Shown here: in pieces, positions 27,015 to 37,216 of the stretch
Numbering within the stretch: position 1 is the first letter of the stretch
Layout: each line of letters begins with the position of its first letter
Origin: Cellulophaga sp. L1A9
GTDB taxonomy: Bacteria; Bacteroidota; Bacteroidia; Flavobacteriales; Flavobacteriaceae
Direction of reading: 5' to 3'
Assembly (NCBI RefSeq): GCF_009797025.1
Contig: NZ_CP047027.1
Coordinates: 4,402,001 to 4,466,000, forward strand
DNA: 64,000 nucleotides
The notes under the pieces: model-generated
The model's database searches: none
The model's input: only the letters and a program-made list of their open reading frames with translations
What the model was told of the DNA's origin: nothing
Program-made: the position numbers and the translations under genes

Positions 27015-27392
27015 TTATTTTTTATCAATACTGTACTTTCCTGGCCCAACGAACATAATCACTACAAAAAATGTAAGATAGAGTAGTGCTAATTCTTTTT
27101 TGGCAATGGGATCTGAACCGTGAGATATAAATGCAGCAACCCCCATAGTAATAGCGGTTGGTAATGCTGCCCATCTCGTTTTAAAGCCTATGATAATTAG
27201 GATTGGACACACCAACTCGCCTATAACGGCTAAAAATAAAGAAGGTGCAGCTCCTATACCAATTGGATCTGCAAACTCTAAATTGCCAGAAATTAATTTT
27301 TGAAATTTTGGAATACCGTGGGTTATCATTATAACCGAAGGAACTATGCGAAGTAACGCAAGTCCTATTTCATTAAATAGTTTTTTTTGCAT
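27015..27392 (-). CDS. DoxX family membrane protein
   Basis: About 125 residues from the ATG at 27392, with four predicted membrane helices. Landmarks are LLRIVPSVIMITHGIPKF, a GAAPSLFLAVIGELVCPILIIIGF segment and a final MFVGPGKYSID. DoxX-like proteins are small inner-membrane proteins linked to redox stress in other bacteria. The open frame continues upstream to a TTG at 27518, but that would add 42 atypical residues, so I prefer 27392. Its stop codon abuts that of holA with no gap. Confidence 0.82.
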   Translation of the reverse strand: MQKKLFNEIGLALLRIVPSVIMITHGIPKFQKLISGNLEFADPIGIGAAPSLFLAVIGELVCPILIIIGFKTRWAALPTAITMGVAAFISHGSDPIAKKELALLYLTFFVVIMFVGPGKYSIDKK

Positions 27393-27556
27393 TGTAATAT
27401 TGGGGATAATTTTAATTAAAAGTAACAATAATTTAGCACTAACCTCAAGAGCAGCTGTACTTTTTATTGAAAAAAGCAAATGAGTTTTGAATTCATTTAC
27501 TATTGTAAATAAATTCAAAACTTAAGTAAGAAAAATCCTTTAAAAATAGGTGTAGC

Positions 27557-29968
27557 CTATCTTAGTTTTGGAAATTTACTAGGATTAGCTTCGTGCATAA
27601 TTCCGTAAACTTTTTCAAAAATATCTTCTGCATTTGGTTTAGAGAAATAATCTCCATCTGTGGCATAGGCCGGTCTGTGTGCTTTTGCTGTTAGCGTTTG
27701 TGGAGCACTATCTAAATAATGATAAGCGCCTTGATTTTCTACAATTTCTTGAACCAAATATGCGGAACAGCCTCCTGGCATATCTTCATCTACCACGAGT
27801 AACCTATTTGTTTTTTTAACACTCGCTACACAATCTTTTCTAATATCAAAAGGAAGCAGTGTTTGTGCATCTATCACTTCTACGTCAATACCAACTTCTT
27901 TGAGCTCTTGAGCCACTTGCAATACAATTCTTAAGGTAGAACCATAAGAAACCACAGTAAGGTCACTACCTTCCTTTACGGTCTCTACAACTCCAATAGG
28001 GGTGCAGATTTCTCCTAAGTTATTCGGTAAATCTTCTTTTAAGCGATATCCATTCAAACTTTCTATAACAATTGCAGGTTCATCACTTTTTAATAAAGTA
28101 TTATAAAAACCAGCAGCTTTAACCATATTACGAGGAACAAGGATATACATTCCTCTTAAAAGATTGATAATACCTCCCATTTGTGATCCAGAATGCCAAA
28201 TCCCTTCTAAACGATGTCCACGTGTTCGAATAATTAAAGGTGCTTTTTGCTTTCCAACAGTTCTATAAAGTAAAGTCGCTAAATCATCACTTAAAGTCTG
28301 TAAACCATACAATAAATAATCTAAATATTGTATTTCAGCAATAGGACGTAACCCTCTCATTGCTAATCCAATACCTTGTCCTACAATAGTAGCTTCACGA
28401 ATGCCTGTATCTGCAATTCGCAATTCACCAAATTTTTTCTGTAGTCCTTCTAGTCCTTGGTTAACATCTCCAATGGCTCCTGTGTCTTCTCCGAAAATTA
28501 ACGCTTCCGGATAATTAGTAAATAGCTTATCAAAATTTTCTTTCAGTATAATTCTACCATCTACTTTTTCTACGTCTGGCGTGTATTGTGCTTTTACTTC
28601 TGCTATACTTACAGCATTGTTTGGCAATTCGCTATATAAATGCGAACTAAACTTAGGCTGAACTTCTTTATAATAGCCATCAATAAAAGCAATCAATTCA
28701 TCTTTAGCAGCTGTATTTTCTCCAATTAAATAGCGTAATGCTCTTCTAGCCTTAGATGCGATATCTTTTTTAATAGGTTCTTCTATAGCAATTAAATCGT
28801 TTTTAATTCGTGTAATGAATACTTTATTAGGACTACTTGCAGAAACTTTATCCAATAAAATAAGTAAGTCTTGCTTTGCACCTCTATGCGAATCTAAAAA
28901 CTCATTCCAAGCTTCCTTTTTAGCTGTTCTAACGTTTTTACGAATTTCTTTTTCTATGACTTTTAATTCGTCATCTGTAGAAATACCTATCTCAAGAATC
29001 CATTCCCTAAAACGTTTATTACAATCGTTTTCACGTTCCCACTCTAAGCGTTCTTCATTTTTATATCTTTCATGTGAACCCGAGGTAGAGTGTCCTTGCG
29101 GTTGTGTTAACTCCTTTACATGAATTAAAACAGGAACATGTTCCTCTCTAGCTATATCAGCGGCATTCTCATAAGCATGAATTAACGCTGTATAATCCCA
29201 GCCATTAACCTTAAATATTTCGTACCCTTTCTCGTTCTCTGTTCTTTGAAACCCTTTTAAAATTTCAGAAATATTTTCTTTCGTAGTTTGATGTTTCGCA
29301 TGAACTGATATTCCATATTCATCATCCCATACACTAATAACCATAGGAACTTGTAAGACACCCGCTGCATTAAAGGTTTCAAAAAAGTGACCTTCACTAG
29401 TACTCGCGTTCCCTATAGTTCCCCAAGCAATTTCATTCCCGTTTTTTGAAAACTTCGTAGTATCAATTCCCGATACGTTTCTATATATTTTTGATGCTTG
29501 CGCTAAACCTAACAGTCTAGGCATTTGACCAGCAGTTGGAGAAATATCTGCACTACTATTCGTTTGAGCAGTTAAATCTTTCCAGCTTCCATCTTCATTT
29601 AAACTGGGTGTTACAAAATGCCCGCCCATTTGCCTACCGGCTGACATTGGTTCTTTTGTTATATCAGTAGTCGCATATAAACCGTGGAAAAATTGTTTTG
29701 CACTTAAATGACCAAGAGCCATCATAAATGTTTGATCTCTATAATAACCACTTCTAAAATCGCCCTTCTTAAAAGAACGTGCCATGGCTAGTTGTGGTAA
29801 TTCTTTTCCATCACCAAAAATTCCGAATTTTGCTTTACCGGTAAGTACTTCTCGTCGTCCTAACAAACTACATTCCCTGCTTAATACAGCGATTTCATAA
29901 TCATTAAGAATTTGCTCCTTAAAGTCTTCAAAAGAAATGTCGTTATTGTCTTGCAGATTTACTTTCAT
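27557..29968 (-). CDS. 2-oxoacid dehydrogenase E1, fused alpha and beta subunits
   Basis: An 803-residue fusion of the E1 alpha (about 1-400) and E1 beta (about 450-803) subunits of a branched-chain 2-oxoisovalerate/2-oxoacid dehydrogenase, a thiamine diphosphate enzyme that decarboxylates 2-oxo acids and acylates E2 lipoyl groups. Alpha landmarks: SGYYRDQTFMMALG, GRQMGGHF, and the TPP motif in WGTIGNASTSEGHFFE. Beta landmarks: FGEDTGAIGDVNQGLEGL, DTGIREATIVGQGIG and VIDAQTLLPFD. E2 and E3 are not in the window, so this stands alone. Single-chain E1 fusions are common in Flavobacteriia. A good promoter match is upstream. Confidence 0.93.
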   Translation of the reverse strand: MKVNLQDNNDISFEDFKEQILNDYEIAVLSRECSLLGRREVLTGKAKFGIFGDGKELPQLAMARSFKKGDFRSGYYRDQTFMMALGHLSAKQFFHGLYATTDITKEPMSAGRQMGGHFVTPSLNEDGSWKDLTAQTNSSADISPTAGQMPRLLGLAQASKIYRNVSGIDTTKFSKNGNEIAWGTIGNASTSEGHFFETFNAAGVLQVPMVISVWDDEYGISVHAKHQTTKENISEILKGFQRTENEKGYEIFKVNGWDYTALIHAYENAADIAREEHVPVLIHVKELTQPQGHSTSGSHERYKNEERLEWERENDCNKRFREWILEIGISTDDELKVIEKEIRKNVRTAKKEAWNEFLDSHRGAKQDLLILLDKVSASSPNKVFITRIKNDLIAIEEPIKKDIASKARRALRYLIGENTAAKDELIAFIDGYYKEVQPKFSSHLYSELPNNAVSIAEVKAQYTPDVEKVDGRIILKENFDKLFTNYPEALIFGEDTGAIGDVNQGLEGLQKKFGELRIADTGIREATIVGQGIGLAMRGLRPIAEIQYLDYLLYGLQTLSDDLATLLYRTVGKQKAPLIIRTRGHRLEGIWHSGSQMGGIINLLRGMYILVPRNMVKAAGFYNTLLKSDEPAIVIESLNGYRLKEDLPNNLGEICTPIGVVETVKEGSDLTVVSYGSTLRIVLQVAQELKEVGIDVEVIDAQTLLPFDIRKDCVASVKKTNRLLVVDEDMPGGCSAYLVQEIVENQGAYHYLDSAPQTLTAKAHRPAYATDGDYFSKPNAEDIFEKVYGIMHEANPSKFPKLR

Positions 29969-29987
29969 CGTTAGAGTTTCATTTTTG

Positions 29988-30019
29988 CAAAAATATCAAA
30001 ACAGATTGAATTTTGCAAT
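29988..30019 (-). promoter_or_regulatory. Candidate E1 dehydrogenase promoter
   Basis: On the minus strand, ATTG (30016-30019) is followed after 20 bp by TATTTTTG (29988-29995), an exact TAnnTTTG -7 box, 19 bp before the ATG. Confidence 0.55.
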
Positions 30020-30128
30020 CAATAAATCGTTAGAAATACTATTGAATATTTAAATTTTAGTAAATTTTGAATAACTGATTTAATAAATTCGTAATTTAAA
30101 TTCGATATTCTAAGAATTTAATAAAGAA

Positions 30129-32969
30129 TTAGAACCATTTTCTAGTAATAAGTCGCGTGAGCGTTCTAGGACTTAGCGTTACAATAAATCGTATTTTCTG
30201 ACTGTAGTCTGGTTGCGCAACTTCCCAACCGTTGTTGGAATATAGTGGGAAATAAAGCTCAAAGTAATCCGTCACTAAATTTAAACGCACTCCTGAATCA
30301 TATACAAAACGAGCATTTTGATTTTTGTTTTTGGTTAACCCTAAATCACCATACAACTCTATCCAACGCCAAACACTAATACTTGTGTTGGTGGTAGCTA
30401 AAAAATCATTTGCAAAAGGATTTTCTATTTTCGACTTAAACCCGCCTTCCGCAATAACAATTTGCTGACTATATAATCCAGAGGATTCTGATCTTCCTAA
30501 ATAATTATAATCAAATAAATAATCTGTAGGACGGTCTAAAGCAAAACTATAAAAGTCGGTATTACTCGTATTCGAAATAAATTTACCTGCAAAAAACCTT
30601 GTATTTAACTGCATATTATTCACAAAAAGCTTTCTGTATTCAAAATTGAAAGCTATTTTACTAAAGTTACCTGCATACTGTGCATCTGCAAACCAAGAAT
30701 AGTAATCAATAACTCCGTTTTTAGAACTCCCATATCTAGCATTTAAGACACTATAATCAGGAGGGGTTTCTAGTTCTTCTAAACCTTCTGCTATGGATCT
30801 ATAAATATTTACATATCTAATATTTAAATAATCTCTTTTATTAGACCTGAAGTCCTCTGGCCTCCAGCCAAAACTAATGGAAGGCGTTATGGATATATAT
30901 CGCGAGTTTTCTTGAAAATGATAGGTAGATCCATTAAGTGAATAATTAGACAGAAACAGGCCTGTTTTGTTATGGTACTTTCTAAATTTAAAGCCTGCAG
31001 AACCCACTAATGATTTTTCTCTAAAAGCATATGCCGGAGAAATATCAAATAGAAAAGGACGCTCTAAAAAGGTTTTATTATAAATACGCATGGCCGGCGT
31101 AATCCCATCATAAATATTAAAACTTATGGTAGGAACATAAAAAATCTGATTGTAAAATGGATCTTCTGTATCTTTAAAAAACTGGAATTTTAATTTCTTG
31201 TTACTCGATAAAAAGCCTCCTAAAGATTTCCAGTTATCTCTTTGATTAAATTCTGGAATTTTTTGATCGTAATTAAGGACCAACTTATCTTCGCCGTTTT
31301 GTGGGATATGAAATGTTTTTGTGCTGTCTATTCCGGTGAACCAATATTGAGATACTATAGAATCTTTTTGTAACCCAAACATTGAAATTGGCACGTTTGT
31401 ACCACTTTTATTTTTTAAAGTTACACTAAGGGAGTCGCCAACTTTAAGAACCTTTTTAATTTTAAAATCAATGCGTTCATTTGTGGTTACATATTCATCT
31501 AAAAACCAAGAGATATCTTTATCTACATTATTGGCAAGTATGCGTTCAAAATCTTGAGAAGAGACCGGCCTAAGCTTATAGTTAGCGTAGAAATCTTTTA
31601 TGCTTTCATCTACTTTTTCTTTTCCAACATAATTGGCAAGAAAGGATAAACCAGCTCCTGCTTTGTATCGGTTACCAATTTTCTGATTGTATTTTATTAG
31701 GGAATCGTTAGAGGTTATTAAAGGTTGATCAATATTTTTTCTTGCGGCATACATATACAATAGTGGATACTGTTCTGCAAATTCCATTTTAGCAAGATTG
31801 AAATTTTTGAAACCCCAAATAGTGGATAATTTTCCTAATAATTTTTGATCCGGATAATTTTCTTCTACATAAGAAATCATCATATAATTTATCAAGGCAT
31901 CCGTTACCCAACGCTCTTTTCTAGGGTCTAAAAATAATGTTTCGTTAAAGAAATTACTTAATGCCGTCTTTAAATACTTTAATTCAAACTGAAATTGGTT
32001 ATCATAAGGCCTTACGAATGATGGTAACTGATTTAAGCCATACAAAGGATCTTTATTATAATCTATAGTACTCACCACCAATTCTGTATGAGGATAACTC
32101 CCCAGGTGTTTGTATATATATTCTGAAACTTTGTCAATAGCAATTGTTCTAGATATTTCGTCAAATTTAGAAACATTAATATCTGTAACAACTGTTGCAT
32201 AATCTGTAATATGCTTGGTAAAGTAGGAGGTAGGAGATAAAATTAAACTACAACTTTTTCTATAGTCTCCCCTTAAATTAATCTCTTTATAACGCTCTTT
32301 TTTAACTTCATTTTCCTTTTCAAAATTAGAAATTACAAAAAGATTTTTAGGAAGTGTTAGCATTACGTCCGTATTTGTAATACCTGTATATAAATCTTCT
32401 AAATCTTTATTGGAATACAAGTGCCATGAACCATCATAGACCGCTGGGGTTAAATACCAATCTCTTAAATAATATTCCCCTTTATTATTGTATCCAAAAA
32501 GTGTAAACTTATTTTGAGGAAGTTTCACCTGATACGTCAATGAAAAGGTTGCATAATCATCCGGAGCAATAGGCTTATTTAATGTAAGCTTTAAAATATC
32601 AAGCTCAGGAGTACGTTCCCAATCGACTATAGAAAATTTTTCATCTATAATACTATAAATCTTAGTATGCCCTCGTTCTTCATCTTTGGCCAAATGAAAA
32701 TTTTTCTTGAACTCTTCTTCAAAACGCTTTGCTAAGGGTGTATTTTTATCGCTATAAGCATTAGCCCAATCATTAAAGTATAAAACACTCAAGGTATCTT
32801 TTGAGCTATTGTGGAATTTGAATTCTTGAATGATGTTTAAGGTTTTATCTTCCCCATTCAATTTTGCGGTAATTTTATTGTAGTGCTGACATGAAACTTT
32901 ACTGCATGCTAAGAAGCACACAGTAAAATTTAACATCGCAATTAAGAAATTAGATTTCTTTACCCGCAT
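30129..32969 (-). CDS. Inactive M1 peptidase-like domain fused to outer membrane beta-barrel
   Basis: A 946-residue exported protein. After a signal peptide (hydrophobic to about residue 27), residues ~30-530 follow the M1 aminopeptidase layout: beta domain, then a helical region with RWVTDALINYMMISY at the place of the WxxEGF third-ligand helix (about 355). The HExxH zinc site is absent; the aligned positions read TALSN, and the third Glu is Asp. Residues ~580-946 are rich in alternating aromatic strands (FRKYHNKTGLFLSNYSL, WIELYGDLGL) and end in RKWF, typical of an outer membrane barrel. It is therefore probably an outer membrane protein with a periplasmic pseudo-peptidase. Lies 8 bp after the LOG-family gene. 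Confidence 0.8.
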   Translation of the reverse strand: MRVKKSNFLIAMLNFTVCFLACSKVSCQHYNKITAKLNGEDKTLNIIQEFKFHNSSKDTLSVLYFNDWANAYSDKNTPLAKRFEEEFKKNFHLAKDEERGHTKIYSIIDEKFSIVDWERTPELDILKLTLNKPIAPDDYATFSLTYQVKLPQNKFTLFGYNNKGEYYLRDWYLTPAVYDGSWHLYSNKDLEDLYTGITNTDVMLTLPKNLFVISNFEKENEVKKERYKEINLRGDYRKSCSLILSPTSYFTKHITDYATVVTDINVSKFDEISRTIAIDKVSEYIYKHLGSYPHTELVVSTIDYNKDPLYGLNQLPSFVRPYDNQFQFELKYLKTALSNFFNETLFLDPRKERWVTDALINYMMISYVEENYPDQKLLGKLSTIWGFKNFNLAKMEFAEQYPLLYMYAARKNIDQPLITSNDSLIKYNQKIGNRYKAGAGLSFLANYVGKEKVDESIKDFYANYKLRPVSSQDFERILANNVDKDISWFLDEYVTTNERIDFKIKKVLKVGDSLSVTLKNKSGTNVPISMFGLQKDSIVSQYWFTGIDSTKTFHIPQNGEDKLVLNYDQKIPEFNQRDNWKSLGGFLSSNKKLKFQFFKDTEDPFYNQIFYVPTISFNIYDGITPAMRIYNKTFLERPFLFDISPAYAFREKSLVGSAGFKFRKYHNKTGLFLSNYSLNGSTYHFQENSRYISITPSISFGWRPEDFRSNKRDYLNIRYVNIYRSIAEGLEELETPPDYSVLNARYGSSKNGVIDYYSWFADAQYAGNFSKIAFNFEYRKLFVNNMQLNTRFFAGKFISNTSNTDFYSFALDRPTDYLFDYNYLGRSESSGLYSQQIVIAEGGFKSKIENPFANDFLATTNTSISVWRWIELYGDLGLTKNKNQNARFVYDSGVRLNLVTDYFELYFPLYSNNGWEVAQPDYSQKIRFIVTLSPRTLTRLITRKWF

Positions 32970-32977
32970 ATATTCAA

Positions 32978-33664
32978 TTAAAAATTTGGACTGTGTAGAT
33001 GTCCTTTGTAGAAAGAATCTATAATATCTACCACTTCTTCTTTTGTATCTACAATCTTAATTAAATCTAAGTCTTTTGCGCTAATAGTACCCATGGTAAG
33101 CATAGTACCTTTTATCCAATCCATTAAACCAGTCCAAAATTCTGTACCAACTAATATAATTGGAAATTTCTCTATTTTGTTGGTTTGAATCAATGTTATT
33201 GCTTCAAAAAGTTCATCTAATGTTCCAAAACCTCCTGGCATAACTACGAAACCCTGACTGTATTTGACGAACATCACTTTACGAACAAAAAAGTAATCAA
33301 AATCTAGACTTTTATCGCTGTCAATATATGGATTATCATGTTGCTCAAAAGGCAAGTCAATATTTAAACCTACAGAGGTTCCTCCGGCCAAGTTCGCACC
33401 ACGGTTACCCGCTTCCATAATTCCAGGACCACCACCAGTAATAACACCGTAACCAGCTTCTGCAATACTTTTAGCAACCTCAATGGCAAGTTGGTAATAT
33501 TTATCTTCTTCTTTGGTCCTTGCTGATCCAAAAATAGAAACACAAGGTCCGATTTGACTCATTTTTTCGAATCCGTTTACGAATTCACCCATAATTTTAA
33601 ATAAGGCCCATGAATCGTTTGTTTTTATCTCATTCCAACCTTTATGATGTTGTTCTTTTCTCAT
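32978..33664 (-). CDS. LOG family (TIGR00730) Rossmann-fold nucleotide phosphoribohydrolase
   Basis: A 228-residue protein of the LONELY GUY/TIGR00730 type with the two signature motifs GGGPGIMEAGNRGA (near 79) and PGGFGTLDELFE (near 155), the latter carrying the catalytic Arg/Glu environment. Family members cleave the glycosidic bond of (cytokinin) nucleoside monophosphates, releasing base and ribose 5-phosphate; in bacteria the physiological substrate is often AMP-like. It lies between uvrA and the M1-like barrel gene on the same strand, with gaps of 63 and 8 bp. Confidence 0.9.
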   Translation of the reverse strand: MRKEQHHKGWNEIKTNDSWALFKIMGEFVNGFEKMSQIGPCVSIFGSARTKEEDKYYQLAIEVAKSIAEAGYGVITGGGPGIMEAGNRGANLAGGTSVGLNIDLPFEQHDNPYIDSDKSLDFDYFFVRKVMFVKYSQGFVVMPGGFGTLDELFEAITLIQTNKIEKFPIILVGTEFWTGLMDWIKGTMLTMGTISAKDLDLIKIVDTKEEVVDIIDSFYKGHLHSPNF

Positions 33665-33727
33665 TTTATGTTTATAATCTTTATTATTATCTTTAAAGTA
33701 GAATCTTTTTGTTGACTATTCTACTAT

Positions 33728-36562
33728 TCACAAACCTAATTCTTTTCTTAGAAACTTTGCAGTATAACTCTTTTTATCTTTACAAACCTCCTCTGGTGTC
33801 CCTTTTGCTACTAATTTTCCGCCACCTTTACCACCTTCATAGCCAATATCTATAATATAATCTGACATTTTGATGACGTCCATATTGTGCTCTATCACCA
33901 AAATAGTATTGCCTTTATCTACCAAACGTTCTAAAACTTCCATAAGTACTCTTATGTCTTCAAAATGAAGCCCTGTTGTGGGTTCATCAAGAATATAGAA
34001 GGTATTACCAGTATCTCTTTTAGATAATTCAGTGGCTAGTTTAATACGTTGCGCTTCTCCTCCTGAGAGTGTTGTAGACTGTTGTCCTAAAGAAATATAC
34101 CCCAAACCAACTTCTTTGATGGTTTTGAGTTTTCTATGAATTTTAGGAATCAACTCAAAGAAATCTACTGCTTCATTGATGGTCATGTCTAGAACATCTG
34201 CTATAGACTTGCCCTTATATCTAATTTCAAGCGTTTCTCTATTAAATCGTTTTCCATTACAGGTTTCACATTCTACGTAGACATCTGGCAAGAAATTCAT
34301 TTCAATCACTCGCAAACCTCCACCTTGACAGGTTTCACAGCGGCCACCTTTTACATTGAAGCTAAATCTTCCTGGTTTATAACCACGAATAGCCGCTTCT
34401 GGCGTTTTGGTAAATAATGTTCGGATTTCACTAAAAACGCCTGTATAGGTTGCAGGATTTGAGCGTGGAGTTCTACCAATAGGCGATTGATTGATGTCTA
34501 TTACTTTATCAATATGCTCTAATCCTGTAATTTTTTTATACGGCATTGGTTTTTTAACCCCATTAAAATAATGAGCATTCATGATAGGGTAGAGGGTCTC
34601 ATTAATCAAGGTAGACTTACCACTACCGGAAACACCAGTAACACCAATTAACTCTCCCAACGGAAAAGTTACCGTAACATTTTTTAAATTATTCCCAGTA
34701 CATCCTGATAAGGTAATTTTTTTTCCATTTCCTTTTCTTCGCTCTTTTGGAACTTCAATTTTTCTTTTGCCAGAAATATAATCAGCCGTAAGCGTATTGA
34801 AATTCATTAAGTCTTCTGGTTTTCCTTCAGATATAATCTCTCCACCATATTTACCTGCTTTCGGACCAATATCAATGACATGATCAGCACGCTCAATCAT
34901 ATCTTTATCGTGTTCTACCACAATAACAGAATTCCCTAAATCTCGCAGTGCTTCTAATGATTTAATCAAACGCTCATTATCTCGTTGATGCAAGCCAATA
35001 CTTGGCTCATCTAAAATATAAAGTACGCCTACCAATTGTGATCCTATTTGGGTAGCCAAACGAATACGTTGTGCTTCTCCTCCGGAAAGAGATTTAGAAC
35101 TTCTATTTAAAGACAAATAATCTAGTCCCACATCCAGCAAGAACTGAACACGTGTGCTGATTTCTTTTATAATTTCTTCCGCTATTATGAGCTGATTTCC
35201 TTCAATCCTAGTTGGCAGTTTTTTAAAAAATTCAGCCAGTTCAGAAATATCTAAATGCGCCAATTGCGCAATATTTTTGTCATCAACCTTAAAGTTCAAT
35301 GATTCTTTTCGCAAACGAGAACCATCGCAAGTAGGACAGGTAATTTTGTCCATATACTCTTTTGCCCAACGTTTTATTGAAGTAGAATCTGCTTCATTAA
35401 ACTGATTGGTTATAAAATTTGAAATCCCTTCATAATCAATCTTATAGGTGCGTTTAACACCTAAGGTTTTAGAATCTAAATCAAAACTCTCTACTGTACC
35501 GTTTAATAGTACGTTTATTGCTTCCTCAGAAATCTTATTAATTGGAGTATTGACATCAAAATTGTAGCGTTGCCCAATGGTATCTATTTGCTTAAAAGCC
35601 CAAGAGCTTTTATATTCCCCAAGCGGTGCAATTCCGCCCGCTTTAATCGTTAGTTTTTTATTCGGAAATATCTTTTTCTCATTTACTTGATATACATGCC
35701 CTAATCCACTACAGTGAGAACACATTCCTTTTGGAGAGTTAAATGAAAATGTATTAGGTTCAGGGTTTGGATAAGAAATACCTGTACTAGGGCACATTAA
35801 ATCTCTACTAAAATAACGCGCTACCTTTTCACCTTCTTCTAAAACCATCAATACATTCTCACCGCTATACATTGCCGTGTTTATCGTTTCTGATAATCGC
35901 TTATCAAAATCCTCAGTATCAATAACTTTAAGGCGATCTATTACAATTTCAATATCATGAACTTTGTAACGGTCTACTTTCATGCCTTTGGTAATATCCA
36001 CAATAACACCATCTACACGAACTTTTACAAACCCTTGTTTTGCAATTTGTTCAAACAATTCTCTATAATGCCCTTTTCTTGATCTAATAACAGGCGCCAG
36101 AATATTAATTTTCTTCTGATCATAATCCTTCTTTATCAAACCACGAATTTGATCATCATTATAACTCACCATTTTCTCGCCAGTGTTATAACTATAAGCA
36201 TCACCTGCCCGAGCGTATAACAAACGTAAAAAATCATAAATTTCCGTAATCGTCCCTACCGTAGAACGGGGCGATTTAGAAGTTGTTTTTTGTTCAATAG
36301 CAATAACAGGAGATAAGCCATCAATTTTATCTACATCAGGACGTTCTAAGCCACCTAAAAACTGTCGCGCATAAGCAGAGAAAGTTTCTATATACCTTCT
36401 TTGACCCTCTGCGTAAATAGTATCGAAAGCTAAGGACGATTTTCCACTACCAGAAAGTCCGGTAATTACCACTAACTTTTCTCGGGGAATTGTAATGTCT
36501 ATATTTTTAAGATTATGAACGCGTGCGCCCTTAACCTCAATATTCTCTTCGTAATTTATCAT
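33728..36562 (-). CDS. uvrA: Excinuclease ABC subunit A
   Basis: The damage-recognition ATPase of nucleotide excision repair, 944 residues from the ATG at 36562 (a TTG five codons upstream is less likely). Two ABC modules are present: Walker [10 protein letters not shown] near 35 and GVSGSGKST near 640, with signatures [13 protein letters not shown] and [13 protein letters not shown]. The UvrB-binding region is present. The second zinc module is intact (CETCQGGG and CETCNGKR). In the first zinc module the usual CxxC is CPST, so one of four Cys ligands is a Thr, while the partner CSHC is kept. It is divergent from the 175-residue conserved gene, and LOG lies downstream. Confidence 0.95.
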   Translation of the reverse strand: MINYEENIEVKGARVHNLKNIDITIPREKLVVITGLSGSGKSSLAFDTIYAEGQRRYIETFSAYARQFLGGLERPDVDKIDGLSPVIAIEQKTTSKSPRSTVGTITEIYDFLRLLYARAGDAYSYNTGEKMVSYNDDQIRGLIKKDYDQKKINILAPVIRSRKGHYRELFEQIAKQGFVKVRVDGVIVDITKGMKVDRYKVHDIEIVIDRLKVIDTEDFDKRLSETINTAMYSGENVLMVLEEGEKVARYFSRDLMCPSTGISYPNPEPNTFSFNSPKGMCSHCSGLGHVYQVNEKKIFPNKKLTIKAGGIAPLGEYKSSWAFKQIDTIGQRYNFDVNTPINKISEEAINVLLNGTVESFDLDSKTLGVKRTYKIDYEGISNFITNQFNEADSTSIKRWAKEYMDKITCPTCDGSRLRKESLNFKVDDKNIAQLAHLDISELAEFFKKLPTRIEGNQLIIAEEIIKEISTRVQFLLDVGLDYLSLNRSSKSLSGGEAQRIRLATQIGSQLVGVLYILDEPSIGLHQRDNERLIKSLEALRDLGNSVIVVEHDKDMIERADHVIDIGPKAGKYGGEIISEGKPEDLMNFNTLTADYISGKRKIEVPKERRKGNGKKITLSGCTGNNLKNVTVTFPLGELIGVTGVSGSGKSTLINETLYPIMNAHYFNGVKKPMPYKKITGLEHIDKVIDINQSPIGRTPRSNPATYTGVFSEIRTLFTKTPEAAIRGYKPGRFSFNVKGGRCETCQGGGLRVIEMNFLPDVYVECETCNGKRFNRETLEIRYKGKSIADVLDMTINEAVDFFELIPKIHRKLKTIKEVGLGYISLGQQSTTLSGGEAQRIKLATELSKRDTGNTFYILDEPTTGLHFEDIRVLMEVLERLVDKGNTILVIEHNMDVIKMSDYIIDIGYEGGKGGGKLVAKGTPEEVCKDKKSYTAKFLRKELGL

Positions 36563-36580
36563 TTTCTTTTTCTGCAACTA

Positions 36581-36588
36581 CAAAAATA
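36581..36588 (-). promoter_or_regulatory. Candidate -7 element for uvrA
   Basis: The minus strand reads TATTTTTG, exact for TAnnTTTG, 18 bp before the uvrA ATG at 36562. This also supports the ATG over the upstream TTG at 36577, which lies just past the -7 box. No convincing -33 element and none of the GGAAT/ATTCC operators of the 39.7 kb region were found here. Confidence 0.5.
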
Positions 36589-36629
36589 CAATTTTGACAG
36601 CGAATTTTATAGTCGACTTTATTTAGTTT

Positions 36630-36660
36630 TTTGTGATTCGGAAAGCTTAACATAAATTAG
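36630..36660 (+). promoter_or_regulatory. Candidate promoter of the conserved 175-residue gene
   Basis: TTTG (36630-36633), 19 bp spacer, then TAAATTAG (36653-36660), one base off TAnnTTTG, 28 bp before the ATG. Confidence 0.5.
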
Positions 36661-36688
36661 CATTTCAAACCTTCAAATTTTTAGAAAT

Positions 36689-37216
36689 ATGCAATTATTA
36701 GGAATCGGTTCAAGAATAAAACATACTGAATATGGACTTGGTGTTGTGACCAATGTAACCTCCAAACATTATTGGGTTACTTTTATAGAAAACGGATTAG
36801 AAACTATTGACATAAATGCTGATTTTGAAGTAATTGAAGCTTTAGAGGATGAAGTAGATACCATTAGTTTTTCTGAGGTGGAAAACTCTTTAATTTCGAT
36901 TTTAAGAAAATGGAGCGATACCAGTTCTGTTACGCCTATTGCTGATAAATGGCGCGGAGGAAGTCTATTACTTCAACCTGGAGATGCTAGTTTGAGTGAT
37001 AAAGAAGTCCCAATTGACACCTTTTTTCATAAAATAGTCATGGTTCGTGACCGAATTAGAGTAATGGAACAGAAAATAAATGCAAGCAAGAATATGGATG
37101 ATCAGGAAAAAATAGATTTACAACAATACGTTACGCGTATTTATGGAAGTTTAACCACCTTTAATGTGCTATTTAAAAATTCAAGTGATCATTTTATAGG
37201 GGATAAGTCTAAATAG
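36689..37216 (+). CDS. Conserved hypothetical protein with Tudor/SH3-like N terminus
   Basis: A 175-residue soluble protein. Residues 1-45 (GSRIKHTEYGLGVVTNVTSKHYWVTF) resemble the small beta-barrel (Tudor-like) repeats that mark UvrD/PcrA C termini and related nucleic-acid or polymerase-binding modules. The rest is helical with WRGGSLLLQPGD, which reads like a conserved family motif, and a final helical pair. I do not know its function. It is divergent from uvrA with 126 bp between starts. Given that position and the Tudor-like domain, a role connected with DNA or transcription is possible but unproven. Confidence 0.7.
   Translation: MQLLGIGSRIKHTEYGLGVVTNVTSKHYWVTFIENGLETIDINADFEVIEALEDEVDTISFSEVENSLISILRKWSDTSSVTPIADKWRGGSLLLQPGDASLSDKEVPIDTFFHKIVMVRDRIRVMEQKINASKNMDDQEKIDLQQYVTRIYGSLTTFNVLFKNSSDHFIGDKSK

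Noticed and set aside
33698..33724. GTAGAAT/ATTCTAC hairpin between uvrA and the LOG gene.
   Set aside because: Only 7 bp stem, long loop and no T run in the direction of transcription, so not called as a terminator.
36563..36577. TTG start for uvrA five codons upstream of the ATG.
   Set aside because: Falls right after a perfect -7 box, and homologues begin close to the ATG ([12 protein letters not shown]).
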